Below, piece after piece: positions 16,901 to 27,233 of a DNA stretch of 64,000 bases. The notes beneath the pieces are model-generated. The model searched no databases and was not told the DNA's origin. It worked only from the letters and a program-made list of their open reading frames with translations. The first letter of the stretch is position 1; every line of letters begins with the position of its first letter. Source of the stretch: Mesorhizobium sp. (lineage in GTDB: Bacteria > Pseudomonadota > Alphaproteobacteria > Rhizobiales > Rhizobiaceae); NCBI RefSeq assembly GCF_004963255.1, contig NZ_SUGA01000012.1:62001-126000 (forward strand), written 5' to 3'. Both the position numbers and the translations under genes were made by a program.

Positions 16901-17902
16901 CTATTTAACGCCAGCCTTCTCGGCGGCGTCGAGGAACGGCTTTCCTTTTTCGGCGGCATTTTCCTTGTTGATCAGCACCGAAGGCACGAAAGTGAACGGC
17001 GGCACCTTCTGGCCGGCCAGATATTTGGCGGCGTTGTCGACCGAGGTTTTGCCGATCTCATAAGGCTGCTGCGCCGCGACCGCGCCGGCCGAGGACTTCG
17101 GGTCCATCACCATCTTGATGACTTCCGGGCTGCCGTCGATGCCGTAGGTCTTGACCTCGTTGCGGCCGGCGGCTTCGACCGCCTGCGTGGCGCCGATCTG
17201 CGGCACGTCCCAGCAGGCCCAGACCGCGCCGATCGAACCCTTCTCGGGCGACTTGGTCAGCATGTCGGTGACGTTGGAATAGGCGCTCTGCACCGTGTTC
17301 GGGATGACGTCGCGCAGCTCGGGCTCGACGATCTTCACATCCGGGAACGAGGTCAGCACATATTTCAGCTGGTCGTAGCGGATCTTGCAGACCGGCACGC
17401 TGTAGAAGCCGTTGAACACCAGCACATTGCCCTTGCCGCCCATGTCGGCGACCATCTGCAGCGCGATCTCGGCGCCGATATTGTAGTTGTTGGAGGTGGT
17501 GTTGTTGATGGCGTGCGGGGTGGCCGTGTCGACCGTGAACAGCGGGATGCCGGCATCGCGGATCTTTTGCAGCCACGGATTCAGCACTTCGAGATTGCCG
17601 AGCTGCTCGATGATGGCATCGGGCTTCTGCGCGATCAGCGTCTGCAGCTGCGCGATCTGCTGCTGGTCCTTGCGGCCGGCGTCGAGCGCGATGACTTCGC
17701 CGCCGAGCTCCTTGACACGGTCCTGGATGCCTTTGAAGGCCATCAGGTCCCAATAGTGGTCGGTGCCGATGGCGGAGACGCCGATGCGCTTGCCTTTGAG
17801 CGACAGTTCCTCAGCGCTGGCGCCCGAGATGGCGGCCAGGCTGCAAGCCGCCGCCAACCCCAGAGCGAGCGCCTTGACGAGGCCTTTCATTGAATTCCTC
17901 AT
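16901..17902 (-). CDS. Ribose-type sugar ABC importer periplasmic binding protein
   Basis: 333 residues with a Sec signal peptide (MKGLVKALALGLAAAC, cleavage near ASA-EE at about residue 30). The mature protein has the type I sugar-binding fold: KRIGVSAIGTDHYW at the first strand, DAIIEQLGN, and NYNIGAEIALQM in the hinge region. First component of the RbsABC-type importer; 62 bp precede the ATPase start. The ligand is probably a pentose, polyol or related sugar but cannot be named. Confidence 0.9.
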   Translation of the reverse strand: MRNSMKGLVKALALGLAAACSLAAISGASAEELSLKGKRIGVSAIGTDHYWDLMAFKGIQDRVKELGGEVIALDAGRKDQQQIAQLQTLIAQKPDAIIEQLGNLEVLNPWLQKIRDAGIPLFTVDTATPHAINNTTSNNYNIGAEIALQMVADMGGKGNVLVFNGFYSVPVCKIRYDQLKYVLTSFPDVKIVEPELRDVIPNTVQSAYSNVTDMLTKSPEKGSIGAVWACWDVPQIGATQAVEAAGRNEVKTYGIDGSPEVIKMVMDPKSSAGAVAAQQPYEIGKTSVDNAAKYLAGQKVPPFTFVPSVLINKENAAEKGKPFLDAAEKAGVK

Positions 17903-18007
17903 TTCATTTCCTCCCTTGTTGATCGCTCCGGGCCTTCCCGGAGGATATGCGAAACATTGAATTGCTGCTCCAGCCCCTTGTTGGTCGCTTCGGGCAGAGC
18001 CCTCCGC

Positions 18008-18679
18008 TCAGGCAGCGGCGTCGTTGTCGCGCAGGCCGTAGCTGGCCATGCGCTTGATGACGTTTTCGATCTCCTCGTCGGACAGGATCGGCGGCTCGCC
18101 GATCTGCAGGGCGCCGTGATACTGGCGCGCCAGCGTCTCGACCTCGACGGCCAGCCACATCGCCTGGGCGAGGCTCGACCCGACGGCGATCATGCCGTGC
18201 TGGGCGAGCAGGCAGGCCTTGCGGTCGCGCAGCGCCTCCACCGCGTGCGCCGAAAGCTCCGCCGTGCCGAAGGTGGCGTAGGGCGCGCAGCGTATGTCGC
18301 TGCCGCCGGCGACCGCGACCATGTAGTGGATCGCCGGTATCTTCCGGCCCATGATGGCGATCGTCGTGCAGTAAGTCGGATGCGCGTGAACGACCGCGTT
18401 GACCTCGGGCCGCGCCTTCATGATGTCGAGATGGAAGCGCCATTCGCTCGACGGCGGCAGGCGTCCGTCGACCTCGCCATCCCAACCCATGAAGACGATG
18501 TCTTCCGGCTGCAGCGTGTCATAGGGCGTGCTCGTCGGCGAGATCAGCATGCCCTCGCCATGGCGGCAGCTGATGTTGCCTGATGTGCCCTGGTTGATGC
18601 CGAGTGCGTTCATCTCGATACAGGCGTCGATGATGGCCTGGCGCACATCTCGGTCCGAAACGGTCATGCGATATTCCAA
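18008..18679 (-). CDS. Class II aldolase/adducin-family protein (fuculose-phosphate aldolase-like)
   Basis: 223 residues, close to FucA/AraD length. Phosphate-binding GTSGNIS (31-37), the catalytic Glu79 in PSSEWRFH, and zinc ligands His98 and His100 (HAHPTY) plus His161 (QHGMIAVG) are all intact, so it should be a Zn-dependent aldolase or epimerase. In the operon it sits between an SDR and the importer, with a PfkB kinase downstream. The likely role is retro-aldol cleavage of a ketose-1-phosphate into dihydroxyacetone phosphate plus an aldehyde (inference). Confidence 0.9.
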   Translation of the reverse strand: MEYRMTVSDRDVRQAIIDACIEMNALGINQGTSGNISCRHGEGMLISPTSTPYDTLQPEDIVFMGWDGEVDGRLPPSSEWRFHLDIMKARPEVNAVVHAHPTYCTTIAIMGRKIPAIHYMVAVAGGSDIRCAPYATFGTAELSAHAVEALRDRKACLLAQHGMIAVGSSLAQAMWLAVEVETLARQYHGALQIGEPPILSDEEIENVIKRMASYGLRDNDAAA

Positions 18680-18694
18680 TCCTTGCTCAGTCCG

Positions 18695-19471
18695 TCACCA
18701 GGCCGTGTAGCCGCCATCGATCGACAGGATCGCGCCCGTCACGTAGCTCGAGGCCGGCGACGCCAGGAACAGGATCGCCGAGGCGATCTCCTGCGGTGTG
18801 CCCAGCCGGCCCATCGGTGTCATGTCAATCCAGGTGTTGAAGAGTTCGGGACGCTCGCGCATCTTCAGTGTCATCTCGGTGCCGACATAGCCCGGCGCCA
18901 GCGCGTTGACGCGCACGCCCGATTTCGCCCATTCGACCGCGAGCGCCTTGGTCATCATGTGCACGGCGCCCTTGCTCACCATGTAGGACGGCGCGGTCTG
19001 CGGACGGTTGATGATCAACCCCGACATGGAACCCAGATTGACGATGGAACCCTTCTTGCGGTCGACCATCGAGCGGCCGAAGGCGCGAGAAGCCCAGTAG
19101 ACGCCGTTGACGTTGACATCCATCACCAGGCGCCATTCCTCGTCCGGCGTGTCGAGCGCGGTGTTGAGGCGCGCGATGCCGGCGCTGTTGACCAGGATAT
19201 CGACCTTGCCGAAATCACTGACGATCTGAGCGGCCATCGCCTCGACGGCTTGCGGATCGGTAACGTTCAACACGCGGCCATCGACGCTTGCGACACCGGC
19301 AGCCTCTAGCGCCTCGGCGGCGGCCTTCAGCCCATCCGCATTCATGTCGAGCAGGACGATCCTCGCGCCGCAAGTCCCCAGCGCCTTGGCGGCCTCAAGT
19401 CCGATCCCGCTGGCGCCGCCGGTGACGACGGCAACCTCGCCCGTCAGGTCGAATTGCGACCGGTAATCCAT
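18695..19471 (-). CDS. SDR-family polyol/sugar dehydrogenase
   Basis: 258 residues, classical SDR: TGGASGIG (17-24), NSAG (95-98), Ser148, Tyr163 and Lys167 (YMVSK). It resembles bacterial galactitol/sorbitol/xylitol dehydrogenases by overall pattern, and the first gene of the operon would be a natural place for the first oxidation step. The 16-bp palindrome at 19634-19649 lies 163 bp upstream and is the probable operator. The exact polyol is not determined. Confidence 0.88.
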   Translation of the reverse strand: MDYRSQFDLTGEVAVVTGGASGIGLEAAKALGTCGARIVLLDMNADGLKAAAEALEAAGVASVDGRVLNVTDPQAVEAMAAQIVSDFGKVDILVNSAGIARLNTALDTPDEEWRLVMDVNVNGVYWASRAFGRSMVDRKKGSIVNLGSMSGLIINRPQTAPSYMVSKGAVHMMTKALAVEWAKSGVRVNALAPGYVGTEMTLKMRERPELFNTWIDMTPMGRLGTPQEIASAILFLASPASSYVTGAILSIDGGYTAW

Positions 19472-19633
19472 GCACGTCCTCCATCAGGACGGACTTGAGC
19501 TTGAGCGCGGGCAAAACGCTACCCTCGCCGCCGAAGCAGCGCCGCAAGCCGACCAGTCCTGATAATGCCTCCGGGGTCAGGCTCCTCCCGACCCCATGAC
19601 AAGGACGTTACAGAAGCTTCCTGGGTCAGTCAA

Positions 19634-19649
19634 TCTGGTTATAACCAGA
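19634..19649. promoter_or_regulatory. Operator palindrome upstream of the carbohydrate operon
   Basis: Perfect 16-bp palindrome TCTGGTTATAACCAGA, between the GntR/UTRA regulator gene (ends 19679) and the first SDR of the operon (starts 19471). The 12-bp core TGGTTATAACCA recurs at 25875-25886 in front of the CoA-metabolism genes. Probable target of the UTRA regulator. Confidence 0.75.
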
Positions 19650-19678
19650 AAACGGAATCTTTTTTGGATGAGTGCAAT

Positions 19679-20533
19679 TCAGGTGCGATCGACACCGTTC
19701 ACCGTCGCCGACGGCTGCTCGACCGCCATGTGGATGCGGGCGACGGAGGAGTTGTAGAAGGCCTCGTAATATTCAAGCGCGGCGCCGTCGGAATCATAGG
19801 CGATCGACTCGATCTCGATCAGCGGCGTGTTGGCAGCGACACCCATCTCATCGGCTTCTTCCTTGGTGGGAAGCGCGGCACGCAGCCAGCGGTCGGCACG
19901 CTTCACCGTCAGGCCGAAGACGGCGCGGATGGTGCCGAAGATCGACTGGTTTTCCGACAGGATGTTCTCCAGACCCGGCACCCGATGCCCCGGCAGGCTG
20001 ATGCGCGTCATGGTGATCGGCGTGCCGTCGGTCATGTAGACGCGGCTGATGCGGACCACGCTGCCATTGGCGGGAATGCCGAAGACCTTGGACTCCTTCT
20101 CGCTCGGCGGGCAGCGGTAGATCTCCAGCGTGCGGGTCGAGACCTTGTGGCCCTTGGCGGTCAAATCGTCGAACACGCCGAGATTGGCGGTCATGAAGTC
20201 GACATGCTCGCGGGGAGCGGCGACGAACATGCCCTTGCGCGGCATCTTGATGATGCGGCCTTCATTGGACAGCGATCCGATCGCGGCGCGCACGACGGGA
20301 CGAGAGACGCCGAAGAAATCGCAAAGCGCCTGTTCCGAGGGAATGCGCGAATTGGCTGCCAGCAGGCCGGTGTTGATCGCCTCCTCGACCTGGTTGCGCA
20401 GCTGCACCCAGAGCGGGGCCGCCTCGTCGCGATTGAGCTGGACTTTCGAGCCGATCGAGCGGAACGCTGCGGCGGCCTCGGCATCTTCCTGATCGTAACG
20501 AGGACGCCCGCGCGTTCTGGTTGCCTGTTCCAT
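19679..20533 (-). CDS. GntR-family regulator with UTRA effector domain (HutC subfamily)
   Basis: 284 residues from ATG 20533. A basic N-terminal extension (TRTRGRPRYDQEDAEAAAAF) precedes the winged helix (about 38-108, with IPSEQALCDFFGVSRPVVRAAIG). The UTRA ligand domain (about 125-275) includes VVRISRVYMTDGTPITMTRISLPG split by the usual turn, and LEYYEAFY near the end. The gene is at the junction of the CoA operon (25805 to 20587) and the carbohydrate operon (19471 to 11544), all on one strand. The same palindrome stands before both groups. UTRA proteins usually sense a pathway sugar or acid and release DNA on binding. Confidence 0.9.
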   Translation of the reverse strand: MEQATRTRGRPRYDQEDAEAAAAFRSIGSKVQLNRDEAAPLWVQLRNQVEEAINTGLLAANSRIPSEQALCDFFGVSRPVVRAAIGSLSNEGRIIKMPRKGMFVAAPREHVDFMTANLGVFDDLTAKGHKVSTRTLEIYRCPPSEKESKVFGIPANGSVVRISRVYMTDGTPITMTRISLPGHRVPGLENILSENQSIFGTIRAVFGLTVKRADRWLRAALPTKEEADEMGVAANTPLIEIESIAYDSDGAALEYYEAFYNSSVARIHMAVEQPSATVNGVDRT

Positions 20534-20586
20534 TCGGGTCCCGCCGCAAATCGTTTTGCCGCGACTCAAAAAGCGGCAGCGCCACC

Positions 20587-21821
<1,235 letters not shown>

Positions 21822-21825
<4 letters not shown>

Positions 21826-22274
21826 GCGCCTTGCAGCGGAACGGTGAAGACCGTGGCCGTGCCGGTCAGGCAAAGCTCGCCCTGGCCGTTGCGCACGCTG
21901 GTCTCGATCTTGCAGATCGGCTTGTCGGGGCGCACTTCCTTGACCTCCACGCGGCCGGTGATCTCCTCGTCAACGCCGACCGCCTTGACGAACTTCCAGG
22001 CCACTTCGAGGAACACGGTTCCGGGGCCGGGCAGATCCTCGGCGACCAGCGCGTTGAGGATGCCGGAGGTCACGCCGCCCTGAACGATCAGCTTGCCGAA
22101 CACCGACTTCTCGGCCAGCGCGCGGTCGTAATGCAGGGGATTGCGATCGCCGGTGATGTCGGTGAAGGCCTCGATGTCGCTCACCCTCGTGCGCCGCGTG
22201 CGCTCGGCGAAATCGCCGACCTGCGGACGACCTTTCACGACACCCACCCAACCGTCTTTCATTTCGGTGCTCAT
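21822..22274 (-). CDS. MaoC-family hydratase/dehydratase
   Basis: 150 residues from ATG 22274, overlapping the DUF35 stop by 4 bp. The hot-dog fold hydratase motif is present: FTDITGDRNPLHYDRALA holds the catalytic Asp and His, and the following VQGGVTSGILNALV is the family's usual helix. It should hydrate an enoyl-CoA to a 3-hydroxyacyl-CoA. Its tight coupling to DUF35 and Cys-less thiolase genes recalls the hydratase-aldolase complexes that shorten acyl-CoA side chains by retro-aldol cleavage. Confidence 0.9.
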
Positions 22275-22711
22275 TGCGGCTTCTCCTCTGCTCTGGGTTC
22301 GACTGGTTTGAAGGCAGGCAGGACACGGCCGCCGATGGCAGTCGGCGCAAGAAGCAGCATGTCCCCGACCTGTAGCGGCCGTGTGCCGGGCAAGATGAAG
22401 CTCAGTATCGTCGGGCCTTCGGCGAGCTCGACCAGGCCGACCACGTAAGGTGCGGCGGGCAGCCAGCTGGGATGGCCGGGCTTGTGCACTTCCGAAAAGG
22501 ATTTGAGCCGTCCCCCGCCCGATGCGTCTTTCCAGACCAGACGCTTGCTCCAGCAGTGCGGGCAGATCGGGCGCGGATAGAAGATGGCCTTGCCGCAATC
22601 CTCGCAGTGCTGGATGGTCAGCCGGCCCTTGGCGGCGGCATCCCAGAACGGCCTGGTCAGCGCGGTGATCGTCGGGCCAGGGGTTTTCAGCGTGTTGAGA
22701 TCGACGGACAT
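22271..22711 (-). CDS. DUF35 Zn-ribbon/OB-fold protein, partner of thiolase-like aldolase
   Basis: 146 residues. Rubredoxin-like zinc ribbon with C36-x2-C39 and C50-x2-C53 (HCEDCGK, ICPHCW), preceded by a helical N-terminus ending FWDAAAKGRL and followed by an OB fold with PYVVGLVELAEG. DUF35 proteins bind thiolase-like partners and are needed for their activity or stability. Its start touches the stop of the thiolase-like gene (TGATG), consistent with a complex made in fixed proportion. Confidence 0.9.
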   Translation of the reverse strand: MSVDLNTLKTPGPTITALTRPFWDAAAKGRLTIQHCEDCGKAIFYPRPICPHCWSKRLVWKDASGGGRLKSFSEVHKPGHPSWLPAAPYVVGLVELAEGPTILSFILPGTRPLQVGDMLLLAPTAIGGRVLPAFKPVEPRAEEKPQ

Positions 22712-23862
22712 CAGGCGGCTCCCAACACCAGCGCGGTCGCTTCGCTCATCGTCGCGCCATTGCCGGTGATCAGCGCGAGCCCGGCGTTGCCGATCTGGCG
22801 CTCGCCCGCCTCGCCACGCAGCTGGCGCACCGCCTCGACGACATGGGTCATGCCGCCGGCAAGGTCGGGCTGGCCGAAGCCGAGCTGGCCGCCATGCGTG
22901 TTGAGCGGCTTGTCACCCTTGTGGGAAAGATCGTGGTCGTTGAGCCACGCGCCGAACGCGCCCGGCGCGCAGAGGCCGGCATCCTCGATCGTGGTCGCGA
23001 CCATGATCGTGTAGCAGTCGTAGAGCGACAGAAGGTCCATCTCATCGGCCCGCGTGCCGGACTGTTGGAAGGCCCGCGCCATGGCGCTCTTCAGCGGACC
23101 GGAGGTGAGGTGTGGGGCCTGGCTGACCGCGCGGTGCGTGACCTTCTCACCGGCGCCGAGCAGATGGACAGGCGGCCTGCGCAACGACCGCGCGCGTTCG
23201 GCGGAGATGACGACGACCGCTTCGCCGCCGGCGACCGGCATGACGATTTCGAGGAGGTGCAGCGGCGAGGCGATCATCGGCGAGGCAAGCACCGCTTCGA
23301 CATCTGCCGGCTTGCCGAAGAAGATGGCGTCGGGATTGAGCTGCGCATTGGCGCGGGCCGCCGCGGCGATCAGCGCGAAATCACGCGCGGTCGAGCCATA
23401 TTCCGCCATATGCGCCTGCATCAGCAGCGCGTAGGAAATGTTGGCGCCCGAGGCGCCGAAGGGCACGTCGAACTCGCGGATTGGGTTGCGGTTGGGCGAG
23501 CGGGGCGCAACCTCCTCGCGGTTGTTGGCGAGCACGCACAGCACCGCCTCGCACATGCCGGCCTCGATCGCGGCGGCCGCGCGCCAGACCATGCCGGCGC
23601 CGGATGCGCCGCCGAGGTCGACGACATTGGCCATGGTCGGCGCGAGGCCCAGATATTCGGCAATGGTCGCCGGAACATGCTGCGGCGTCTCGCCGACCTG
23701 CGGCCCGACCAGCAGCCCGTCGATCGCCGCCGGCTCCAAGCCGGCGTCGAATACCGCCAGGCGCGAGACCTCGGCGATCATCTCCAGTGTGGTCACACCT
23801 TGCGTCAGGCGCTGCGGCTTCAACTCGCCGATGCCGACGATCGCTCCCTTTGCCCGGCTCAT
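22711..23862 (-). CDS. Thiolase-like protein without the nucleophilic Cys (possible retro-aldolase)
   Basis: 383 residues from ATG 23862, which overlaps the ligase stop by 4 bp. Thiolase/SCP2 fold with LYDCYTIMVATTIED, NTHGGQLGFGQP and a C-terminal GNAGLALITGNGATMS. In true thiolases a Cys attacks the acyl-CoA in the first half; here that block reads DLGGASGAGM with Ala86 at the usual Cys position, and the late Cys-x-Gly is also missing. Such proteins paired with DUF35 and MaoC partners, as Ltp2 in steroid degraders, are retro-aldolases. That is the best guess here; a lipid-transfer role is the alternative. Confidence 0.85.
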   Translation of the reverse strand: MSRAKGAIVGIGELKPQRLTQGVTTLEMIAEVSRLAVFDAGLEPAAIDGLLVGPQVGETPQHVPATIAEYLGLAPTMANVVDLGGASGAGMVWRAAAAIEAGMCEAVLCVLANNREEVAPRSPNRNPIREFDVPFGASGANISYALLMQAHMAEYGSTARDFALIAAAARANAQLNPDAIFFGKPADVEAVLASPMIASPLHLLEIVMPVAGGEAVVVISAERARSLRRPPVHLLGAGEKVTHRAVSQAPHLTSGPLKSAMARAFQQSGTRADEMDLLSLYDCYTIMVATTIEDAGLCAPGAFGAWLNDHDLSHKGDKPLNTHGGQLGFGQPDLAGGMTHVVEAVRQLRGEAGERQIGNAGLALITGNGATMSEATALVLGAA

Positions 23863-25805
23863 GCCGCCTTGCTCCGGTCGAGCACGCGGTATTCCTCGAG
23901 GCAGGCCGGATTGGCGAGTGAAGCCATGTTCTTGACAGGCTTGCCTTCGAGCGTGGTGCGGGCAGCGCCCTCGACGCGCTTGCCGTTCAGCGTGTAGGGC
24001 ACGGCTTGCACCGCGTGGATGCGATGCGGCACGTGGCGGGGCGAGGCGCCTTCGCGGATCGCTTTGCGAATTCGCGCGGCAAGCTCTGGGCTCAGCGCAT
24101 AACCGTCCTTGAGCTTGACGCAGAGCACGATCTCTTCGTCGCCCTCGACCGGCGCGCCAAAGACCAGGCAATCCTCGATCTCGGCAAAATTCTCGCAGGC
24201 GGCGTAAATCTCGGCGGTGCCGATGCGAACGCCGCCGGGCTTCAGCGTTGTGTCCGAGCGGCCGTGGATGACGCCCGAGCCGTAAGCGGTCATCTCGGCG
24301 ACATCGCCATGCGTCCAGATTTCCGGGCGCGCGGCGAAGTAGGTGGCGTGATAGCGCTCGTCGCCATCCTTGCCCCAGAAGGTCAGCGGCATCGACGGGA
24401 ACGGCTCGGTGCAGACGAGATCGCCCTGACGGCCGATGACCGGCGCATTGCGCTCGTCCATGACGCCGACGGCGAGGCCGAGCCCTTTCACGGTCAGTTC
24501 GCCGCGCCGTACAGGATGGATCGGCGATCCCAGCAGGAAGCAGCCGATGATCTCGGTGCCGCCGGAGATCGAAGCGAAGATCATATCGCGCTTCACATGA
24601 TCGTAGACCCAGTCGAACTGCCCGGGAGAGACAGGCGCACCGGCCGACAGCAGCGAGCGCAGCGACGAGAGATCATGCAGGCGCGCCGGCGCGTAGCCTT
24701 CGGACGCAAGTGTCGCCAGATATTTCGGGCTGGTGCCGAAATGCGTGACCCTGGCGCGCTCCGCCATCGTCCAGAGCGGACTGGGGTCGAGACCATCGGC
24801 CGATTTCAGGATCGGCGCGCCGTCATAGAGCACCACGCTCGCGCCGCAGGCCAGGCCTGAGATCAGCCAGTGATACATCATCCAGGCGGTGTTGGTGTAC
24901 CAGCTCATGACGTCGCCCGGGCGGACATCGCCGTGGAGCAGGTGCTCCTTCAGGTGCTGGAGCAGCACGCCGCCGGTACGATGGACGATCGCCTTCGGTG
25001 CGCCGGTCGTGCCGGAGGTGTAGAGCACATAGGCCGGATGGTCGAAGGGCACGCGCTCGAAGGAGAGTGGAGCGTCGCGGCCGAAATCGTCGAGCGAAAT
25101 GCAATCCGCCGCGCAGTCTGGCCTAGGGCCCGGTTCGCCGGTCAGCACCAGCGTCGTTACCGTCGGCATCGCGGCGACGATCTCGGCCAGCCTGCCGGAG
25201 ATGTCGTGCTCCTTGCCCGCATAGCGGTAGCGCGGCGCGGCGAACAGCACCTTGACGCCGATCTGGCCGAGGCGGTCGACGATCGCCGCGGCGCCGAAAT
25301 CCGGCGAGCAGGACGACCAGATGGCGCCGACGGAAAGCGTCGCCAAAAGCGCCACGAGCCCTTCGACCCTATTTGGCAGGATACCGCCGACGCAGTCGCC
25401 CTTGCCGACGCCGGCCGCGCGCAGGCCATGCGCCGTCCTGGCGACGAGCAGGCGCAATTCGCCCAGTGTGATGGCCCGGAAATGGCCGCTCTCGTCGGCC
25501 TCGATGAGAGCAACCCTCGCCTCATCGCCGCGCAGCAGGTTTTCCGCGAGATTGAGTGTCGCTTCCGGCAGGAAACGGCTCCCGGTCATCGGTGCATTGT
25601 CGTCGCGCAGGAAGCAGATCGCGCCAGGATCGCCGATGACCTCGGCGAAATCCCATATCGCTCGCCAGAAGGCGCCGGGATCGCCGATCGACCAGCGATG
25701 CAGCGTCTCGTAGTCGCGCGGATCGAAGCCGTTGGCCATCGAAAAGCGCGCAAGGTTGGACGATTGGAACGCGGCCGGCGCCGGCGTCCAAAGCACGGAT
25801 GACAT
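23859..25805 (-). CDS. Acetoacetate-CoA ligase (acetoacetyl-CoA synthetase-like)
   Basis: 648 residues from ATG 25805, behind a strong GGGAGGA ribosome site. ANL-superfamily adenylating enzyme: P-loop YTSGTTGAPKAI, SISGGTEIIGCF, and a C-terminal LNGKRVEGAARTTLEG holding the catalytic Lys. The N-terminus (RDYETLHRWSIGDPGAFWRAIW) and length fit acetoacetyl-CoA synthetases better than acetyl-CoA synthetases. Product acetoacetyl-CoA would be split to two acetyl-CoA by the divergent thiolase at 25940. First gene of the operon; the operator at 25875-25886 lies 70 bp upstream. A related 3-oxo or branched short acid remains possible as substrate. Confidence 0.88.
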   Translation of the reverse strand: MSSVLWTPAPAAFQSSNLARFSMANGFDPRDYETLHRWSIGDPGAFWRAIWDFAEVIGDPGAICFLRDDNAPMTGSRFLPEATLNLAENLLRGDEARVALIEADESGHFRAITLGELRLLVARTAHGLRAAGVGKGDCVGGILPNRVEGLVALLATLSVGAIWSSCSPDFGAAAIVDRLGQIGVKVLFAAPRYRYAGKEHDISGRLAEIVAAMPTVTTLVLTGEPGPRPDCAADCISLDDFGRDAPLSFERVPFDHPAYVLYTSGTTGAPKAIVHRTGGVLLQHLKEHLLHGDVRPGDVMSWYTNTAWMMYHWLISGLACGASVVLYDGAPILKSADGLDPSPLWTMAERARVTHFGTSPKYLATLASEGYAPARLHDLSSLRSLLSAGAPVSPGQFDWVYDHVKRDMIFASISGGTEIIGCFLLGSPIHPVRRGELTVKGLGLAVGVMDERNAPVIGRQGDLVCTEPFPSMPLTFWGKDGDERYHATYFAARPEIWTHGDVAEMTAYGSGVIHGRSDTTLKPGGVRIGTAEIYAACENFAEIEDCLVFGAPVEGDEEIVLCVKLKDGYALSPELAARIRKAIREGASPRHVPHRIHAVQAVPYTLNGKRVEGAARTTLEGKPVKNMASLANPACLEEYRVLDRSKAA

Positions 25806-25874
25806 GGATTTCCTCCCGCAATGCAGGCCCGGCTCGATGCCGCGACCTTGCCTGCCGATCCATTTCATGATTAT

Positions 25875-25886
25875 TGGTTATAACCA
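25875..25886. promoter_or_regulatory. Operator palindrome between divergent CoA-ligase and thiolase genes
   Basis: TGGTTATAACCA, identical to the core of the palindrome at 19634-19649, located between the divergent starts 25805 (minus) and 25940 (plus). It could control both directions. Probable target of the GntR/UTRA regulator at 19679-20533. Confidence 0.75.
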
Positions 25887-25939
25887 GAATGTCAAGCGGC
25901 GATCACGCCCAAGCGAACCGCGCTGCCGGAGGAACAGAC

Positions 25940-27115
25940 ATGGACGCCGTTTACATCGTTGCCGCCAAGCGGACGCCCATCGGCAAGCTGAACGGCGCGT
26001 TCGCCGGTCTGTCGGCAGCGGAGCTGGGGGCGCAGCTTATCCAGGCCATGCTCGCCGACGCTGATCTCGCGCCCGATGCCGTTGGCGAGGTGATCATGGG
26101 CCAGGTGCTGACCGGCGGCGCCGGGCAGAATCCCGCCCGGCAGGCTGCTCTGAAGGCCGGCCTGCCGGTCGGCGTGCCTGCCATGACCGTTAACAAGGTC
26201 TGCGGCGCCGGCCAGAAATCGATCCATCTCGCCGCCCAGGCCATCCGCTGCGGCGACGCCGACTGCGTGATCGCCGGCGGGCAGGATTCGATGACCTCGG
26301 CGCCGCATTTCATTTCCGGCGTCCGCGGCGGCATCCGCATGGGCGACCGCACGGTCAAGGATTCCATGATCACTGACGGGCTGTGGGATGCCTTCCATCA
26401 GGTGCATATGGGCGTCACCGCCGAAGCGCTGGCGCAGCGCTACCAGATCACCCGCGAAGAACAGGACAGGTTCGCGCTGCGCTCGCAGGAGAAGGCGGAC
26501 GCCGCCATCCAGGCTGGCAGATTCGACGACGAGATCGTCCCCGTATCGATCGAGGCCAGGCAAGGCGATCTCGTCATCGAGCGGGACGAGCATCCCAACC
26601 CCTCCACCACGATGGAGGGCCTTGGCCGGCTGAGGCCGGTCTTCGATGCGGCGGGGACGATCACGGCCGGCAACTCATCCGGTCTCAACGACGGCGCCGC
26701 CGCGGTGCTTGTGATGTCGGAGGCGCGGATGAAGGAACTCGGCCTGACGCCCCTCGCCCGCATCGCGTCTTACGCTTCCGCCGGCGTCGAGCCGATGGAC
26801 ATGGGCCTCGGTCCAGTCGCGGCCTCGCGCCGCGCACTCGACAAGGCCGGCTGGCGCCATGCCGATCTCGACGTGATGGAGATCAACGAAGCCTTCGCCG
26901 CGCAGGCCATCGCGGTCAACCGCGAGATGGGCTGGAACGAGGACATCATCAATATGAGCGGCGGCGCCATCGCGCTCGGTCATCCGCTGGCCGGCTCCGG
27001 CTGCCGCATCGTGGTGACGCTGCTCCACGAGATGGTCCGGCGTGGAGCGAAGAAGGGCCTTGCCTCGCTCTGCATCGGCGGCGGCCAGGGTGTCGCGATC
27101 TGCCTGCAGCGGTGA
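25940..27115 (+). CDS. Acetyl-CoA C-acetyltransferase (biosynthetic/degradative thiolase)
   Basis: 391 residues from ATG 25940 (GGAGGA ribosome site at 25928); an in-frame start at 25874 lies inside the operator and is rejected. All thiolase residues are present: nucleophile C88 in NKVCGAGQ, H348 in GHPLAGSG and C378 in LCIGGGQG. The family of AtoB/PhaA converts acetoacetyl-CoA plus CoA to two acetyl-CoA, or the reverse. Divergent from the acetoacetyl-CoA synthetase gene and sharing its operator, so the degradative direction is likely here. Confidence 0.93.
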   Translation: MDAVYIVAAKRTPIGKLNGAFAGLSAAELGAQLIQAMLADADLAPDAVGEVIMGQVLTGGAGQNPARQAALKAGLPVGVPAMTVNKVCGAGQKSIHLAAQAIRCGDADCVIAGGQDSMTSAPHFISGVRGGIRMGDRTVKDSMITDGLWDAFHQVHMGVTAEALAQRYQITREEQDRFALRSQEKADAAIQAGRFDDEIVPVSIEARQGDLVIERDEHPNPSTTMEGLGRLRPVFDAAGTITAGNSSGLNDGAAAVLVMSEARMKELGLTPLARIASYASAGVEPMDMGLGPVAASRRALDKAGWRHADLDVMEINEAFAAQAIAVNREMGWNEDIINMSGGAIALGHPLAGSGCRIVVTLLHEMVRRGAKKGLASLCIGGGQGVAICLQR

Positions 27116-27128
27116 GCCTTCCTACGGC

Positions 27129-27233
27129 TTAAAGCGCGTCGCGATCTTTCAGATTCGCTCCATGCGCTTTAGGTTTTTGATTACGCATGTCTTTATTCCG
27201 AAACCAATTCCCACTTTCGGGAGACATGCTTTA
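27129..27233. repeat. Dispersed Rhizobiales intergenic palindromic repeat
   Basis: On the minus strand it runs from TAAAGCATGTC through CCCGAAAGTGGGAA and CTAAAGCGCATGGAGCGA to GCGACGCGCTTTAA. I recall this text as a very common intergenic element in Mesorhizobium and Rhizobium genomes. Internal stems are CCCGAAAGTGGG and the AAAGCGC ends. The stop codon of the adjacent nucleoside hydrolase (27231-27233) is supplied by the element, so its insertion probably set the protein's end. Confidence 0.75.
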
